The position numbers were made by a program, and so were the translations under genes. DNA of 49,822 bases from the IMG/VR virus record IMGVR_UViG_3300037502_001368, positions 1 to 49,822 of that record, one strand, 5' to 3'. The notes under the pieces were generated by a model. That model searched no databases, was not told the origin of the DNA, and worked only from the letters and a program-made list of their open reading frames with translations. Shown here piece after piece: positions 39,844-48,011 of the stretch; the stretch's first letter is position 1, and each line of letters starts with the position of its first letter. This stretch comes from a virus.

Positions 39844-40317
39844 CTAGCGTTTCCTGCTCGACAGTCGCATAACCTCGGCCCGTTCCGCCGCCTGTAAACG
39901 AACTGTCAATCGACGTAAAGCAAGGTCCACGGCCCGTTTACGGCTTGGAACGTCCCCCCGCATACGACTGCTCAATGCCTCGGCGATGGCCGGCATAAGC
40001 ATACGCTCCAAAGAGACGAGCCGTTCCCGGCCCATGTTGTATACACGATCATTTTGGACGATGTAGTCCAGCATCTCCTTGATCCGGCCAATCAGTTTGG
40101 CCATCTCCACCTTGTCGTGATGTTGATCTAACGTACTCGTAAGTCGGCCGCCCGCCGCGTCCGCACTTATTGGGTGGCCCGTATTCGTCCACAACGTGCC
40201 GTCGTCCAGCGTGAGGATACCGTGCTCCTCCGCATCGACGTAGTGGATCGAAACGGGCCGCCCTGCTCGGACTACGGAGACGGCCTCCCCTACCTCAAAC
40301 GGCTTGATCTCCAACAT
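39844..40317 (-). CDS. Hypothetical protein, 157 aa
   Basis: I chose ATG 40317 (MLEIKPFEVGEAVSVVRAGRP), which has GAGAGGAAG upstream and overlaps the helicase stop (40295) by 23 bp. The N-terminal ~60 residues look like a small beta barrel (VSIHYVDAEEHGILTLDDGTLW, split by a turn); the rest is helical and basic (KLIGRIKEMLDYIV, ALRRLTVRLQAAERAEVMRL). Possible accessory protein of the replication set; no known family. Confidence 0.5.
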   Translation of the reverse strand: MLEIKPFEVGEAVSVVRAGRPVSIHYVDAEEHGILTLDDGTLWTNTGHPISADAAGGRLTSTLDQHHDKVEMAKLIGRIKEMLDYIVQNDRVYNMGRERLVSLERMLMPAIAEALSSRMRGDVPSRKRAVDLALRRLTVRLQAAERAEVMRLSSRKR

Positions 40318-41899
40318 CTTCCTCTCCATCCGCGCCAGCGGACAGTTCCAGAATCGACGCCAGCGGATCTGTGATGTTGCTGACGTAAACGAGACGGTTC
40401 TTTGCGCGGGTGATCGCAACATACGCAAGGTTGCGCTCTTGGGCAAGGTGCCACCCCCCGACCTTGCGGGCGGCCTTAGAGGGCATCTTCTCGGGCTGGA
40501 TCAAGTACACCGTGGGCCACTCCAACCCCTTCGACCTGTGAATCGTGGAGAAGATCACGCGGTCGCCTCGCAGTTCGTCGGAGAGGAGGCGGTTGCAGAT
40601 CGCCTCGATGTTCTCCAGCAGACGCTCGACGCTATCGAAGGGGATCTCGTTGTTCACCATGAAGGAGTAGACGGTCTGGGCCATCTCGACCTCCTCCAAC
40701 GCCTGAGCCAAAGCGAAGGGGCGATCTGACAGTTCTGCGTTGTACTGGCGCTGGAGCCGTGCAAACGCGCCCTGATCGCGAACGCTACAATCCCGGAAAG
40801 CAACATTGGTTTGGTTGATAATCACCTTCGACACGTCCCGACCCAGCATCGCACACGGCACGCCCGATTGAAGGCACAGCAAGGCGCCTTGCAACAGCGG
40901 AGCGTTGTTTCGACACAACACCACGTCGCCCGGAGACACCCGCGTCACGCAGAAGTCATTGGGCTTGGTGACGATCACTTCGCCTTCCTCGGCCGCCTCA
41001 GCGTACTGGATCTTCGGGACGATCCGCTGCGCCTCGCGCACGACGGTCTTAGGACAGCGCCACGTCGTCGTCAGATCGAATACCTTGGCCTTGTAGCGGT
41101 CCGCCATCACGTCGAAGGCGTCCACGCCGGCGCCGCGCCACCCATAGATGGCCTGCTGGGGATCTCCAACGAACAGGAGGCGTGTATTGCCGTTCTCCAT
41201 CAAGTGATCCAACACACGGAGTTGGGTGAGGTTCGTGTCCTGCGACTCGTCCACAATAACGTAGTCCCATTGATCCCCGTTCGTGCCGTCTCGGGCGACG
41301 TAGTAGAGCATGTCGTCGTAGTCGATTTTGGACTTAGATCGCGTCGTCTCGCGGAACAAGCGCATCGCGTTCTCGATAACGTAGTCCTCGGTGACACCTC
41401 GCGGGATCCGAATGTCGTACTCCCGGTAGATGCTTTCCCAGTTGCTACGCTCGTTATCGAGGAGCAAACCAAAAGCGAGATTCTTTGCGAGGCTGACCCC
41501 CTGCGCGATCGGCCAGCGAGCGCGGAAGTTCTTGATCCCGCTATCGGGGTGTTTCATCGCCGCGTAAGTCTTCGCGGTCCCCGGCTTGATCTCGTACTTG
41601 CGCTGGGCAAACAAGATCGAGTTGCAGTAACTATGGAACGTGTGGACTGTGCATCCACGAGGCGCCCTCGCTTGCAGTTCCTTGCGGATCTTGGCGTTGA
41701 ACGCCAACATCAACACACGTCCCTGCAACTCCTCGGCGGCGCGTACGATCGTGTACGTCTTGCCCGTGCCGGCCTTGGCCTCAAGGCCAAACGCCTCTCC
41801 CGGACCCGCCTCGCGGACGGCCGCGAGAAACGCCTCTTGTTCAGCCGTCAGCGGCCGGTCATTGTCTAGTTGTTTCTTGATCTTATCGAAAAGGGCCAC
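40295..41899 (-). CDS. UvrD/Rep-like SF1 helicase, 534 aa (GTG start)
   Basis: GTG 41899 has AGGAGGACACT upstream. SF1A motifs appear in order: Walker A AKAGTGKTYT (residues 41-50), motif Ia LMLAFNAKI, DESQD (VIVDESQDTN), motif III GDPQQAIYGWRG, motif V TIHRSKGLEWPTVYL, and motif VI YVAITRAKNRLVYVSN. It is shorter than UvrD (~720), as is usual for phage versions. It translocates 3'-5' on single strands and probably assists replication restart or recombination with the neighbouring RecB-like nuclease. Confidence 0.9.
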   Translation of the reverse strand: MALFDKIKKQLDNDRPLTAEQEAFLAAVREAGPGEAFGLEAKAGTGKTYTIVRAAEELQGRVLMLAFNAKIRKELQARAPRGCTVHTFHSYCNSILFAQRKYEIKPGTAKTYAAMKHPDSGIKNFRARWPIAQGVSLAKNLAFGLLLDNERSNWESIYREYDIRIPRGVTEDYVIENAMRLFRETTRSKSKIDYDDMLYYVARDGTNGDQWDYVIVDESQDTNLTQLRVLDHLMENGNTRLLFVGDPQQAIYGWRGAGVDAFDVMADRYKAKVFDLTTTWRCPKTVVREAQRIVPKIQYAEAAEEGEVIVTKPNDFCVTRVSPGDVVLCRNNAPLLQGALLCLQSGVPCAMLGRDVSKVIINQTNVAFRDCSVRDQGAFARLQRQYNAELSDRPFALAQALEEVEMAQTVYSFMVNNEIPFDSVERLLENIEAICNRLLSDELRGDRVIFSTIHRSKGLEWPTVYLIQPEKMPSKAARKVGGWHLAQERNLAYVAITRAKNRLVYVSNITDPLASILELSAGADGEEDVGDQAV

Positions 41900-41924
41900 A
41901 GTGTCCTCCTGTGCGGTTGCCCGT

Positions 41925-42209
41925 TCATATTACTCCGTACGGCAGGATGTCGCTACGGGTCTTGACATACGGTTTACAAGGTTCAAGGCTTAGAGTCTCG
42001 CGCTTAGATCGTAGAGCCGCGATTTCCTCGATCGTTTTGTACGTCGGCATGTCCCCGGTCTTTTCCGGCATAAGTCCGCGTACACACATCAACGCAGCAT
42101 ATGCCGGGACACGCAGATCTTGGATGATGGACCAAATGCCCTCACCCTCGATCATGTGCCTCCGGCATATCTCTTGTGCCGTTTCGCAAGAGACACGCGG
42201 CCTGATCAC
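41925..42209 (-). CDS. Small HTH-like protein, 94 aa
   Basis: GTG 42209 is the most upstream likely start after the stop of the nuclease gene (42247), but its ribosome-binding site (GGGAGG) is too far away, so an internal ATG (MIEGEGIW...) is also possible. The sequence SCETAQEICRRHMIEGEGIWSII and YKTIEEIAALRSKRETLSLE, each in pieces, suggests a helix-turn-helix. Its end contains a TTGACA-N5-TTTACA box in plus orientation (41962-41978), perhaps by chance. Function unknown. Confidence 0.45.
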   Translation of the reverse strand: MIRPRVSCETAQEICRRHMIEGEGIWSIIQDLRVPAYAALMCVRGLMPEKTGDMPTYKTIEEIAALRSKRETLSLEPCKPYVKTRSDILPYGVI

Positions 42210-42246
42210 TCTAGCCCGCGTGCCTCCCCGTTGGCTGTACGGCTCC

Positions 42247-44505
42247 TCAGAGAGCGCCACGCACCACCACGGCTCCAGCCTGCCGCAAGAGCGTAAGCAG
42301 ATCTGCCGAGACGAGCGGGTCGGTGCGCTCGACGTAGAACAAGCCCTTGGGCAAACCCTCGCGAGCGATGGCGTTCTGGATCTCAATGACGACGCGCTTC
42401 GGGCCGGTGTCGCCGTAGTTATTGAAGACCTCCCAAGGCATGTTGTGCTCGCTCTGCACACGCTGACCAACACGGCCGATCGCGTTCTGAACGAGCGGCA
42501 TGTCGCGGAGCATCGTAGGCTCCACGCCGGCACCTTGGATAGCGGCTTGGACAAGGATCATGGTCATGTTGTTGATCTCCAGTTCGGGGGCGACTTGCGT
42601 CTTTGCAGGGCGAGGGGCGGGCGTGGGGGCCGGGGCCGGGGCCGGGGCGGGCGTGGGGGCCGGGGCCGGGGCGGGCGTGGGGGCCGGGGCCGGCGTGGCG
42701 TTGTCTGCCCACGGCGCGGCAGCGTACGGGAGCGTAGTGCCGGAGACGCGCTCCGCGACTTGGTTGATGATCAGCATAGCCGTCTTTGTGTGCGGACGGG
42801 TGAACCCCTCACTACGCATGATCTCGACTACGTTGTCCGCGTCGATATGCCGATTCGCCGCGAGGTATCGGAACACCTTGTCGCACACAGCGTTGATGCG
42901 GACGTCCTTGTGGCCCCAATCAACAGACGTAGGTTGATCAATCTGCGGAACCGGAGGAGACAGTAGTTTGTCGATGCTGGCGATCTGCCAATCGAACGGC
43001 GTGCCGTCCTTAGCCCGTGGGGCGTTACGCGCCGCCGAGAGGGTAGCCACCGGAGCCCGCGCAGCCACGCGATCGAAACTCGCCGGCGTCTGGATGGCGA
43101 GAAGGGCGCGGACGGCGATGTCCAACTCCGGGTTGACCGGCTCCTCGACTTGCGGAGCGGGATCTGCCCCACCACTGACGGTCCCGACCTTGACGAGCAC
43201 GTCGTCCGTACTCGGAGATCCAAACAGGAGGTTGTCCACGGAGACGTTCGCCAGCGCAGCGTACTCCGTACCAGCGAGGGCTTCGGGATCTACGGCCGCG
43301 ATAACGGCGTGATGGTACTCCTCCGGCACTAGTTCCGAGTTGAGCACTTCGCGCATCTCGGAAACCGTAAGCGGATCTGACGGCGTGTTGACCTCGCGCA
43401 GCACGTCCGCCGCCTCGCGCAGCATGGCGCCGGAAACGAGGTGCGGCTCGACAGGGGCCGCATCCGGGGGGATCACGGTAACCGTGTCCGGCTTGCGGGC
43501 CGGGGCGGGCTTGGCCGGTTCGGGGGCGGGCTTAGCCGCAACAGTGGGTGGGGTAGGCGCGGAATCGGTACGACCCCGCAACTTTGAGAACAGTCCTCCT
43601 GACATGGGCGGATCCTCCTGTATGGTGTGCCCGTTACGAGCGGCGTCGAAGGCGTCGATCGCCGCGAAAAGACCTTTCGGTTTATGCGCAGTACAAGTGT
43701 CGGCGAACGGGCAGAGACGCCCATACGACCGGCACGCTGAGAGATTAGCACGAACATCGTCCTGCTGTGCAAGGTTACGCACACTTGACGCGACCTTGAC
43801 CATCTCGCGGGCGACAACACCTTGGCGCTCCCAGTGCTCCATGATGTTATCGTAGTCCATCCGAGTATGAACGAGGAACGATTGGGGTTTGACCCCCTTC
43901 TTGCTGACGTAGTGGTGCGTAAACAGCACGTCTCCGGGCTGGATCAGTCCGCCCTTCTGGAGCGCGGCAGCGTAGAGCAGCCCTTGCGCGTTCGTGGCCA
44001 ACTTCTCCGGCGTCGGCATCCACTTCTTCGGGTCCGACGACGTTTTGTGATCGAGGACGTGGCCCGTAACATCGTCCGGCCAATCGCCACAATGGTACGG
44101 CGCGGCGTCACCCGTGGCCGGCAAGTACATGTCGATCTTGCCAACGACCGCCATCGTGGCCTCGGTGTCGTCTACGATCTTGACACGAGGTAGCCAACTC
44201 TCCACGTTGTATGTTCCGGGGGCCGGCAGCATCCCGAACCCCGCGCTCGCCCGTGCGACGTGCTCCGCCGTGACGGACACGATCTCTCGGCCGTCGTTGT
44301 AGTCGCCCGGAGCGATGATCTCACCCGTTTGTAGGTACTTCTCCAGCACCAAGTGGACGGCCGTACCGAAGGCGAGAGACGGATCTGATGCCTCTTTCTG
44401 TTGCATCACCTTGGCGAACCACCAACGACGAGAACAGGCCGTGAACGCATCCGCAGAGGACGCCGAGAAGAAGATCTCGCGCCCGTCGATGTTCGTCGCC
44501 TTCAT
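42247..44505 (-). CDS. RecB-family PD-(D/E)XK nuclease with Fe-S cysteines and Pro-Ala linker, 752 aa
   Basis: I chose ATG 44505 (MKATNIDGREIFFSASS...), with GGGGAGAG upstream. Residues ~1-275 match Cas4/AddB-type nucleases: H51 (GTAVHLVLEKY), D125 (GKIDMYL), D152-H-K154 (VLDHKTSSD), QGLLYAAAL, and four Cys at 24, 258, 265 and 271 as in Fe-S-bound exonucleases. A long linker follows, then a repeated Pro-Ala stretch near residues 640-680 and a winged-helix-like C-terminus (AIREGLPKGLFYVE). The nuclease is far longer than its relatives (~280-300 aa). Likely role: end processing in recombination with the helicase next to it. Confidence 0.8.
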   Translation of the reverse strand: MKATNIDGREIFFSASSADAFTACSRRWWFAKVMQQKEASDPSLAFGTAVHLVLEKYLQTGEIIAPGDYNDGREIVSVTAEHVARASAGFGMLPAPGTYNVESWLPRVKIVDDTEATMAVVGKIDMYLPATGDAAPYHCGDWPDDVTGHVLDHKTSSDPKKWMPTPEKLATNAQGLLYAAALQKGGLIQPGDVLFTHHYVSKKGVKPQSFLVHTRMDYDNIMEHWERQGVVAREMVKVASSVRNLAQQDDVRANLSACRSYGRLCPFADTCTAHKPKGLFAAIDAFDAARNGHTIQEDPPMSGGLFSKLRGRTDSAPTPPTVAAKPAPEPAKPAPARKPDTVTVIPPDAAPVEPHLVSGAMLREAADVLREVNTPSDPLTVSEMREVLNSELVPEEYHHAVIAAVDPEALAGTEYAALANVSVDNLLFGSPSTDDVLVKVGTVSGGADPAPQVEEPVNPELDIAVRALLAIQTPASFDRVAARAPVATLSAARNAPRAKDGTPFDWQIASIDKLLSPPVPQIDQPTSVDWGHKDVRINAVCDKVFRYLAANRHIDADNVVEIMRSEGFTRPHTKTAMLIINQVAERVSGTTLPYAAAPWADNATPAPAPTPAPAPAPTPAPAPAPAPTPAPRPAKTQVAPELEINNMTMILVQAAIQGAGVEPTMLRDMPLVQNAIGRVGQRVQSEHNMPWEVFNNYGDTGPKRVVIEIQNAIAREGLPKGLFYVERTDPLVSADLLTLLRQAGAVVVRGAL
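42612..42697. repeat. G-rich tandem repeat coding for the Pro-Ala linker of the nuclease
   Basis: Plus-strand units built of GGGGGCC, GGGGCC and GGGCGT repeat several times, giving many G-runs with 1-3 base loops (quadruplex pattern) in the template of the Pro-Ala stretch. The composition matches the heptamer repeat at the left edge of the window. Confidence 0.75.
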
Positions 44506-44506
44506 G

Positions 44507-44722
44507 CTACTCTCCCCGGATGCGGTTGCGGCGTCCAAGGATCTTGTCGTACTCGACCTTACCGCCAAGGTTACGGACCAGATGGCGGATCAAGATACGC
44601 CTCTTTTCACGGGCTAGAGGCGCGGCTCCAGAACGTACTTGCTCGATAAGCGCAACGATCAAGAACTTCTCGCCCAAAGAGGTGGGCAGATCCTTGTACG
44701 GATCGAAGTCTTCGCGAACCAT
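44507..44722 (-). CDS. Small hypothetical protein, 71 aa
   Basis: ATG 44722 follows AAAGGAGGATAG. The product is a basic helical protein (LGEKFLIVALIEQVRSGAAPLAREKRRILIRHL, in two pieces, then GGKVEYDKILGRRNRIRGE). Its stop is one base before the nuclease start. No family is recognised; size and basic charge suggest nucleic-acid binding or an adaptor to the nuclease. Confidence 0.55.
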   Translation of the reverse strand: MVREDFDPYKDLPTSLGEKFLIVALIEQVRSGAAPLAREKRRILIRHLVRNLGGKVEYDKILGRRNRIRGE

Positions 44723-44757
44723 CTATCCTCCTTTCCTCGATCCCCCCGCGTAACGAT

Positions 44758-44778
44758 GCGCGGCGACAATGGCCGCGC
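44758..44778 (-). terminator. GC hairpin between small genes
   Basis: GCGCGGC (44758-44764) pairs with GCCGCGC (44772-44778) across a 7-base loop. No T-tract follows on the minus strand, so it may be a weak terminator or an mRNA processing signal. Confidence 0.35.
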
Positions 44779-44814
44779 ACCGGGGCGCAGGAGGACGGGA
44801 CGCCCAAAGAGAGA

Positions 44815-45231
44815 TTACCTCGACATCTTGGCCGCGTCAAGAGAATCGTGGAGGATTCCGACGATCATGGTCATAACGGCCCCAAGCAAGGCATATCGAA
44901 GGTCGATAGCCCATACAGTGCCCATAGCCCATACCGAGATGGCGGACACGATCGCGTTGGAGACATGTCTATGCGGCTCGTTCTTGATCTCAATAACGAC
45001 GCCCGATTTGGCCATGTCCAGATGCTTGATCGCCTCCTCGACGGTATCGAACTCCTCGGCAAAAGGCACGAACTTCCCCGACTGAATGACCGCCGGTTGC
45101 CACTTACCTCCGGGTTGTCGGATGCACGCCATGTTGTTCACGGGGGCCGCCACGTCACCGATCGACTCGATGCTGACAACCGTCCACTCCACTCCATCAC
45201 TGTAAACGGCACGATGCGATGAATCAGACAT
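44815..45231 (-). CDS. Membrane-anchored hypothetical protein, 138 aa
   Basis: I chose ATG 45231 (MSDSSHRAVYSDGVEW), which has GAG upstream and lies just after the stop of the preceding gene. The first ~90 residues are soluble and beta-rich (VEWTVVSIESIGDVAAPVNNM, in two segments); the C-terminus carries one or two hydrophobic segments (AIVSAISVWAMGTVWAI and ALLGAVMTMIVGIL, residues ~95-130). A membrane protein in the middle of the replication module is noteworthy; role unknown. Confidence 0.55.
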   Translation of the reverse strand: MSDSSHRAVYSDGVEWTVVSIESIGDVAAPVNNMACIRQPGGKWQPAVIQSGKFVPFAEEFDTVEEAIKHLDMAKSGVVIEIKNEPHRHVSNAIVSAISVWAMGTVWAIDLRYALLGAVMTMIVGILHDSLDAAKMSR

Positions 45232-45238
45232 GTTGATC

Positions 45239-45565
45239 TCAGTTAGCGACGTAGAGTCGCGCAGGGTTTCCATTTCCGTTGTGATGGCCCACGATCTCGA
45301 TGCTGCCTTCTGCGACCATAGCGGCCAACACGGGGCGGAGACGCATGGGCGGTATGCCCAACTCGTACGCCAAACGACGGGAAGTGATCGGGTAGTATTG
45401 TTGGTTGAGATGCGTCAAGATCGAAGCCTTGGTCTGCTGGACCGTAGCCCTGCGTTGATCCTTGGCGTTCGATACCTCGGGCATATTCACGCTGGCCTTG
45501 TGTCCCAAGAACCGCGCAATAGCCCGATCTTCTAGCGCGGCCAGCCAGTTAGGCAAGAGCCACAC
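45239..45565 (-). CDS. Winged-helix protein, 108 aa (GTG start)
   Basis: The start is uncertain: GTG 45565 overlaps the upstream gene's stop and has AAGGCG before it; an in-frame ATG at 45490 (MPEVSNAKDQ) would give 83 residues. The C-terminal ~60 residues form a winged-helix pattern (TKASILTHLNQQYYPITSRRL, then IPPMRLRPVLAAMVAEG and a wing ending ARLYVAN). It is probably DNA-binding. Belongs to a run of small winged-helix and zinc-ribbon genes. Confidence 0.55.
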   Translation of the reverse strand: MWLLPNWLAALEDRAIARFLGHKASVNMPEVSNAKDQRRATVQQTKASILTHLNQQYYPITSRRLAYELGIPPMRLRPVLAAMVAEGSIEIVGHHNGNGNPARLYVAN

Positions 45566-45752
45566 GGCGGCGCCTTGTGCCTGCCGAGAACATGAAAGGT
45601 CCGCTAGATCCGCAATCCTCACAGAAAGCACGATCATGGAAGACGGACACGTCATGGCCTCCGCAGTTTAGGCACAGATCCCACATCTCCTCCGGCGCCG
45701 GTTCTGGCATAGCAGGGGGGAGCCAACTAGGGTCTTGATCTTCGTTTCGCAT
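45549..45752 (-). CDS. Small zinc-ribbon protein, 67 aa
   Basis: I chose ATG 45752 (MRNEDQDPSWLPPAMPEP), with GAGGAGAACACC upstream; the longer frame overlaps the previous gene. A Pro/Glu-rich start is followed by CLNCGG and CEDCG (two CxxC pairs, 15 residues apart), a classic zinc ribbon. The basic end (AGTRRRRVALA) suits nucleic-acid or protein contact. Function unknown. Confidence 0.6.
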   Translation of the reverse strand: MRNEDQDPSWLPPAMPEPAPEEMWDLCLNCGGHDVSVFHDRAFCEDCGSSGPFMFSAGTRRRRVALA

Positions 45753-45762
45753 GGTGTTCTCC

Positions 45763-46218
45763 TCAGAACTCGTCGGGATAGTGAAGTGTAGCGTCTCGCA
45801 GCCGCGCCATGTCGGGCTCACGGTAGAGCAAGCCCTTGGACTCAAGATCTAGGACGACACGCCGGCCATCTGCATCAGAGAAGCCGTGTGCATCCCTAAC
45901 CTCTGCAAACTTGCAGCCCTTGGGATCTGCCGCCGCGACTAGCAGGATGTCCTCGATCTCGCTTCGCGTCCATTGACGACTCTCGCGGATCTGCTTGTCT
46001 CGTTCTCTGGCCTTGGCCCCCACGGCTTCAATGTTGTCGTAACGCGCCAACGCTGCGTCGGCACACGCGACACACACCCGGATATGCTCCGGCACCTTGC
46101 GGTTTGTGATCCGAAGCGAGATAACGCCCCGGCCCTCGTTGCACGCTTCGCGCAACTCGCAAAGTTCCGATACTACGCCGGAAGTGGCCATGATCTCTGT
46201 GAACCAACTCTCCTTCAT
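45763..46218 (-). CDS. Winged-helix-like protein, 151 aa
   Basis: ATG 46218 (MKESWFTEIMATSGVV) follows GAGGAGGAATA and its start overlaps the stop of the upstream gene (46218-46220). The first ~60 residues carry four Cys (SELCELREACNEGRG, RVCVACADAALAR); the C-terminal ~60 form a winged-helix-like unit (WTRSEIEDILLVAA, AEVRDAHGFSDADGRRVVLDLESKGLLYR in two parts). Likely regulatory or DNA-binding; no direct evidence. Confidence 0.55.
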   Translation of the reverse strand: MKESWFTEIMATSGVVSELCELREACNEGRGVISLRITNRKVPEHIRVCVACADAALARYDNIEAVGAKARERDKQIRESRQWTRSEIEDILLVAAADPKGCKFAEVRDAHGFSDADGRRVVLDLESKGLLYREPDMARLRDATLHYPDEF

Positions 46219-47087
46219 TATTCCTCCTCAGCCCAAGCAAGCAAGGTGTGGATCGCACATTCAACCTCCTCCGACACTGGAGGATAGGATCGAAACAGGT
46301 CTTTGATTCTCGCCTTGGTGTATTCCTCTCCGCCCTCTGGGGGAAGGCCGCGCACAATCTGGTAGATCCGCTGATTAGTGAGGTTGTACTTGGCAGACAA
46401 CTCCACACAAGTCAAACCGTTTACCCAATCTTTACGAATCTCGTCGTCCCTCTGGGGGTTGGACGGCCTGCCGCGACTGCGCTCAGGCATTAGATCGTTC
46501 GTTCTAAGGTACTCACGCAACGTGTTTATGCTCACGCCCATGCTGGCGCTGATTTCCGAGTATGCCTTACGTTGGGCGAGCATCTCCATGATCTGCGCGT
46601 GCTGCTCGTCTGTCGGCGTCCATACGCGGTGCCTCGGTAAGTCCCTGTATCGGTCCTCGCCCCGCAAGATCGACGCGATTCGATAGACGGCGGCCATGTT
46701 CGGAGCACCGAACACGTCGCACATGTCCACCTTGGGGCGAGATGCGAAGTTGGTTACGATCTCAGCGAGCGAGTGCCCTAGTTGATCTACCAGATACTCG
46801 TGTCCTAAGAAGCCCGGACGGTACACCGCAGCAAACAAAGCCTTACCGGGCTCAGTCGAGGTGATCGCCTGTTCCCAATAGTACTTGTCTGTGCGTTGCT
46901 TGTCCACGACCTTGCGGCCCGCCGGCGTCAGGAAGCCCTCGATCTGGGCATCCGTGAGCACGGAAACGTACCGGCGCGCAGAGACGAACGGGTGCTCCGG
47001 CGTCTTTGCCATACGGGCGATGGCGTCTTCGGGCGTGATCTTTACGCGCTCGGGTTCGGCAAACGTGCGGTGGAAGAAGGTTGACAT
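46218..47087 (-). CDS. Protein with two helix-turn-helix motifs, 289 aa
   Basis: ATG 47087 (MSTFFHRTFAEPERVKIT) follows AGGATCTAACG. The C-terminal ~130 residues contain two HTH segments: YSEISASMGVSINTLREYLR and CVELSAKYNLTNQRIYQIVRG. The first ~140 residues are mixed alpha/beta (ARRYVSVLTDAQIEGFL, FGAPNMAAVYRIASILRGED). It may be a phage transcription regulator of the sigma-like or replication-control type. Partner unknown; a control role fits the many small genes that follow. Confidence 0.65.
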   Translation of the reverse strand: MSTFFHRTFAEPERVKITPEDAIARMAKTPEHPFVSARRYVSVLTDAQIEGFLTPAGRKVVDKQRTDKYYWEQAITSTEPGKALFAAVYRPGFLGHEYLVDQLGHSLAEIVTNFASRPKVDMCDVFGAPNMAAVYRIASILRGEDRYRDLPRHRVWTPTDEQHAQIMEMLAQRKAYSEISASMGVSINTLREYLRTNDLMPERSRGRPSNPQRDDEIRKDWVNGLTCVELSAKYNLTNQRIYQIVRGLPPEGGEEYTKARIKDLFRSYPPVSEEVECAIHTLLAWAEEE

Positions 47088-47096
47088 CGTTAGATC

Positions 47097-47417
47097 CTAC
47101 GGTGCTTTGACCAGTGTGTTGCCCGATGCGCCAAGCGACAACGACAACAGGATTCTATTGTGGTCAATACGACCAAGTAGATCGAGGTTGACCCTATCCG
47201 CTTGATCGTCTAACCATTGGCGTACGCCGTTTGGGGCGCGGAACGCCCCATCAAAGATCGCAAGCGGGGCGTACTCCCCATCGCGCAGCCGTCCGATCGC
47301 GCTCTCGATGTAGAACGAATCGAACATGGCCGTCATACCGAAGACCACCTCAGTGATCTCCATCACGGCGGGGTCGCGCCAATCGACGCGGGCCGGACGG
47401 CTCCGAGTCGCCGGCAT
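47097..47417 (-). CDS. Hypothetical protein, 106 aa
   Basis: ATG 47417 shares its A with the upstream stop (TGATG); GTG 47420 is one codon earlier. The protein is alpha/beta (MEITEVVFGMTAMFDSFYIESAI, split; DGEYAPLAIFDGAFRAPNGVRQWLDD, split) with a Leu-rich C-terminus. No family is recognised. It lies in the small-gene run leftward of 48.9 kb. Confidence 0.5.
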   Translation of the reverse strand: MPATRSRPARVDWRDPAVMEITEVVFGMTAMFDSFYIESAIGRLRDGEYAPLAIFDGAFRAPNGVRQWLDDQADRVNLDLLGRIDHNRILLSLSLGASGNTLVKAP

Positions 47418-47773
47418 CACTTAGACACCCCGATATGGTTGTTGATCTTGACGATAGCCCGGAACAGTTCGTCTTGGATGTTGTCCTCACTCAAGTCGTC
47501 CGGGGGCTCGCCGATGATCTTGGAGAACCGTGCGTACATCTCCGCGATCTTCCACTCAAAAGCGTCCGCCGTGTTCTCGATATGGCGCGTAGCGGAGATC
47601 AGGCTGAACGCTCCGCCCAACGCAATAAAGGGCGCGTTGCTCGGTGCCGCCTGCGGGATCGTGATCGTGGACCCGTTGGCGTGACGGTAGGTGTTGGCGC
47701 CCCGCGCAAAAGACAGCGGGCTCCGGGTATAGCCGTGCTTCTTGAGGTAAGCGGCTCGTTGACGAGTGTTCAT
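47417..47773 (-). CDS. Hypothetical protein, 118 aa
   Basis: I chose ATG 47773 (MNTRQRAAYLKKHGY), with CAGGAGGACAAC upstream. A basic N-terminus is followed by a short strand region (NTYRHANGSTITIPQAAPSN), a Gly/Ala-rich helix (FIALGGAFSLISATRHI) and an amphipathic helix (WKIAEMYARFSKIIGEPPDDL). No family is recognised. Downstream of the tandem TTGACA box at 47847-47831, so possibly the first gene of a transcription unit. Confidence 0.5.
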   Translation of the reverse strand: MNTRQRAAYLKKHGYTRSPLSFARGANTYRHANGSTITIPQAAPSNAPFIALGGAFSLISATRHIENTADAFEWKIAEMYARFSKIIGEPPDDLSEDNIQDELFRAIVKINNHIGVSK

Positions 47774-47830
47774 GTTGTCCTCCTGTTTTGCATCTTCTAA
47801 CTGGGCGTAAGCCCCTGTCGAATGGTTGGA

Positions 47831-47847
47831 TGTCAAGCAAATGTCAA
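47831..47847 (-). promoter_or_regulatory. Tandem TTGACA-N5-TTGACA box
   Basis: On the minus strand CTTGACA occurs twice with an 11-bp period (TTGACA at 47847-47842 and 47836-47831). The first TGA doubles as the stop of the upstream 55-aa gene. It lies 58 bp before the start at 47773. No consensus -10 lies 17 bp beyond; TTAGAAGA at 47800-47793 is the nearest AT-rich element. Confidence 0.55.
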
Positions 47848-48011
47848 GGGTCTTCCGCGAACGCCGCGTCGATGCACTCCACCGACAACGGCACGGAACA
47901 CGGGGCTCCACCGAATAGCGGCGCCACTAATCCCCAGATCACGACCATGTAGGCGAGGGGCAAGAACGTGGCCGTAAGCCAGAACTCGATCTCGTTCTCC
48001 CGGCGCTTCAT
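47844..48011 (-). CDS. Small membrane protein, 55 aa
   Basis: ATG 48011 overlaps the upstream stop (ATGA). One hydrophobic segment of about 25 residues (WLTATFLPLAYMVVIWGLVAPLFGG, residues ~9-33) follows a charged start (MKRRENEIE). The C-terminus ends CIDAAFAEDP. Such single-pass peptides in phages may modify the envelope; no specific role can be given. Confidence 0.5.
   Translation of the reverse strand: MKRRENEIEFWLTATFLPLAYMVVIWGLVAPLFGGAPCSVPLSVECIDAAFAEDP

Noticed and set aside
41962-41978. A further tandem TTGACA/TTTACA control site
   Set aside because: It lies inside a coding region on the strand opposite the gene, with no gene to control downstream on that strand; probably chance.
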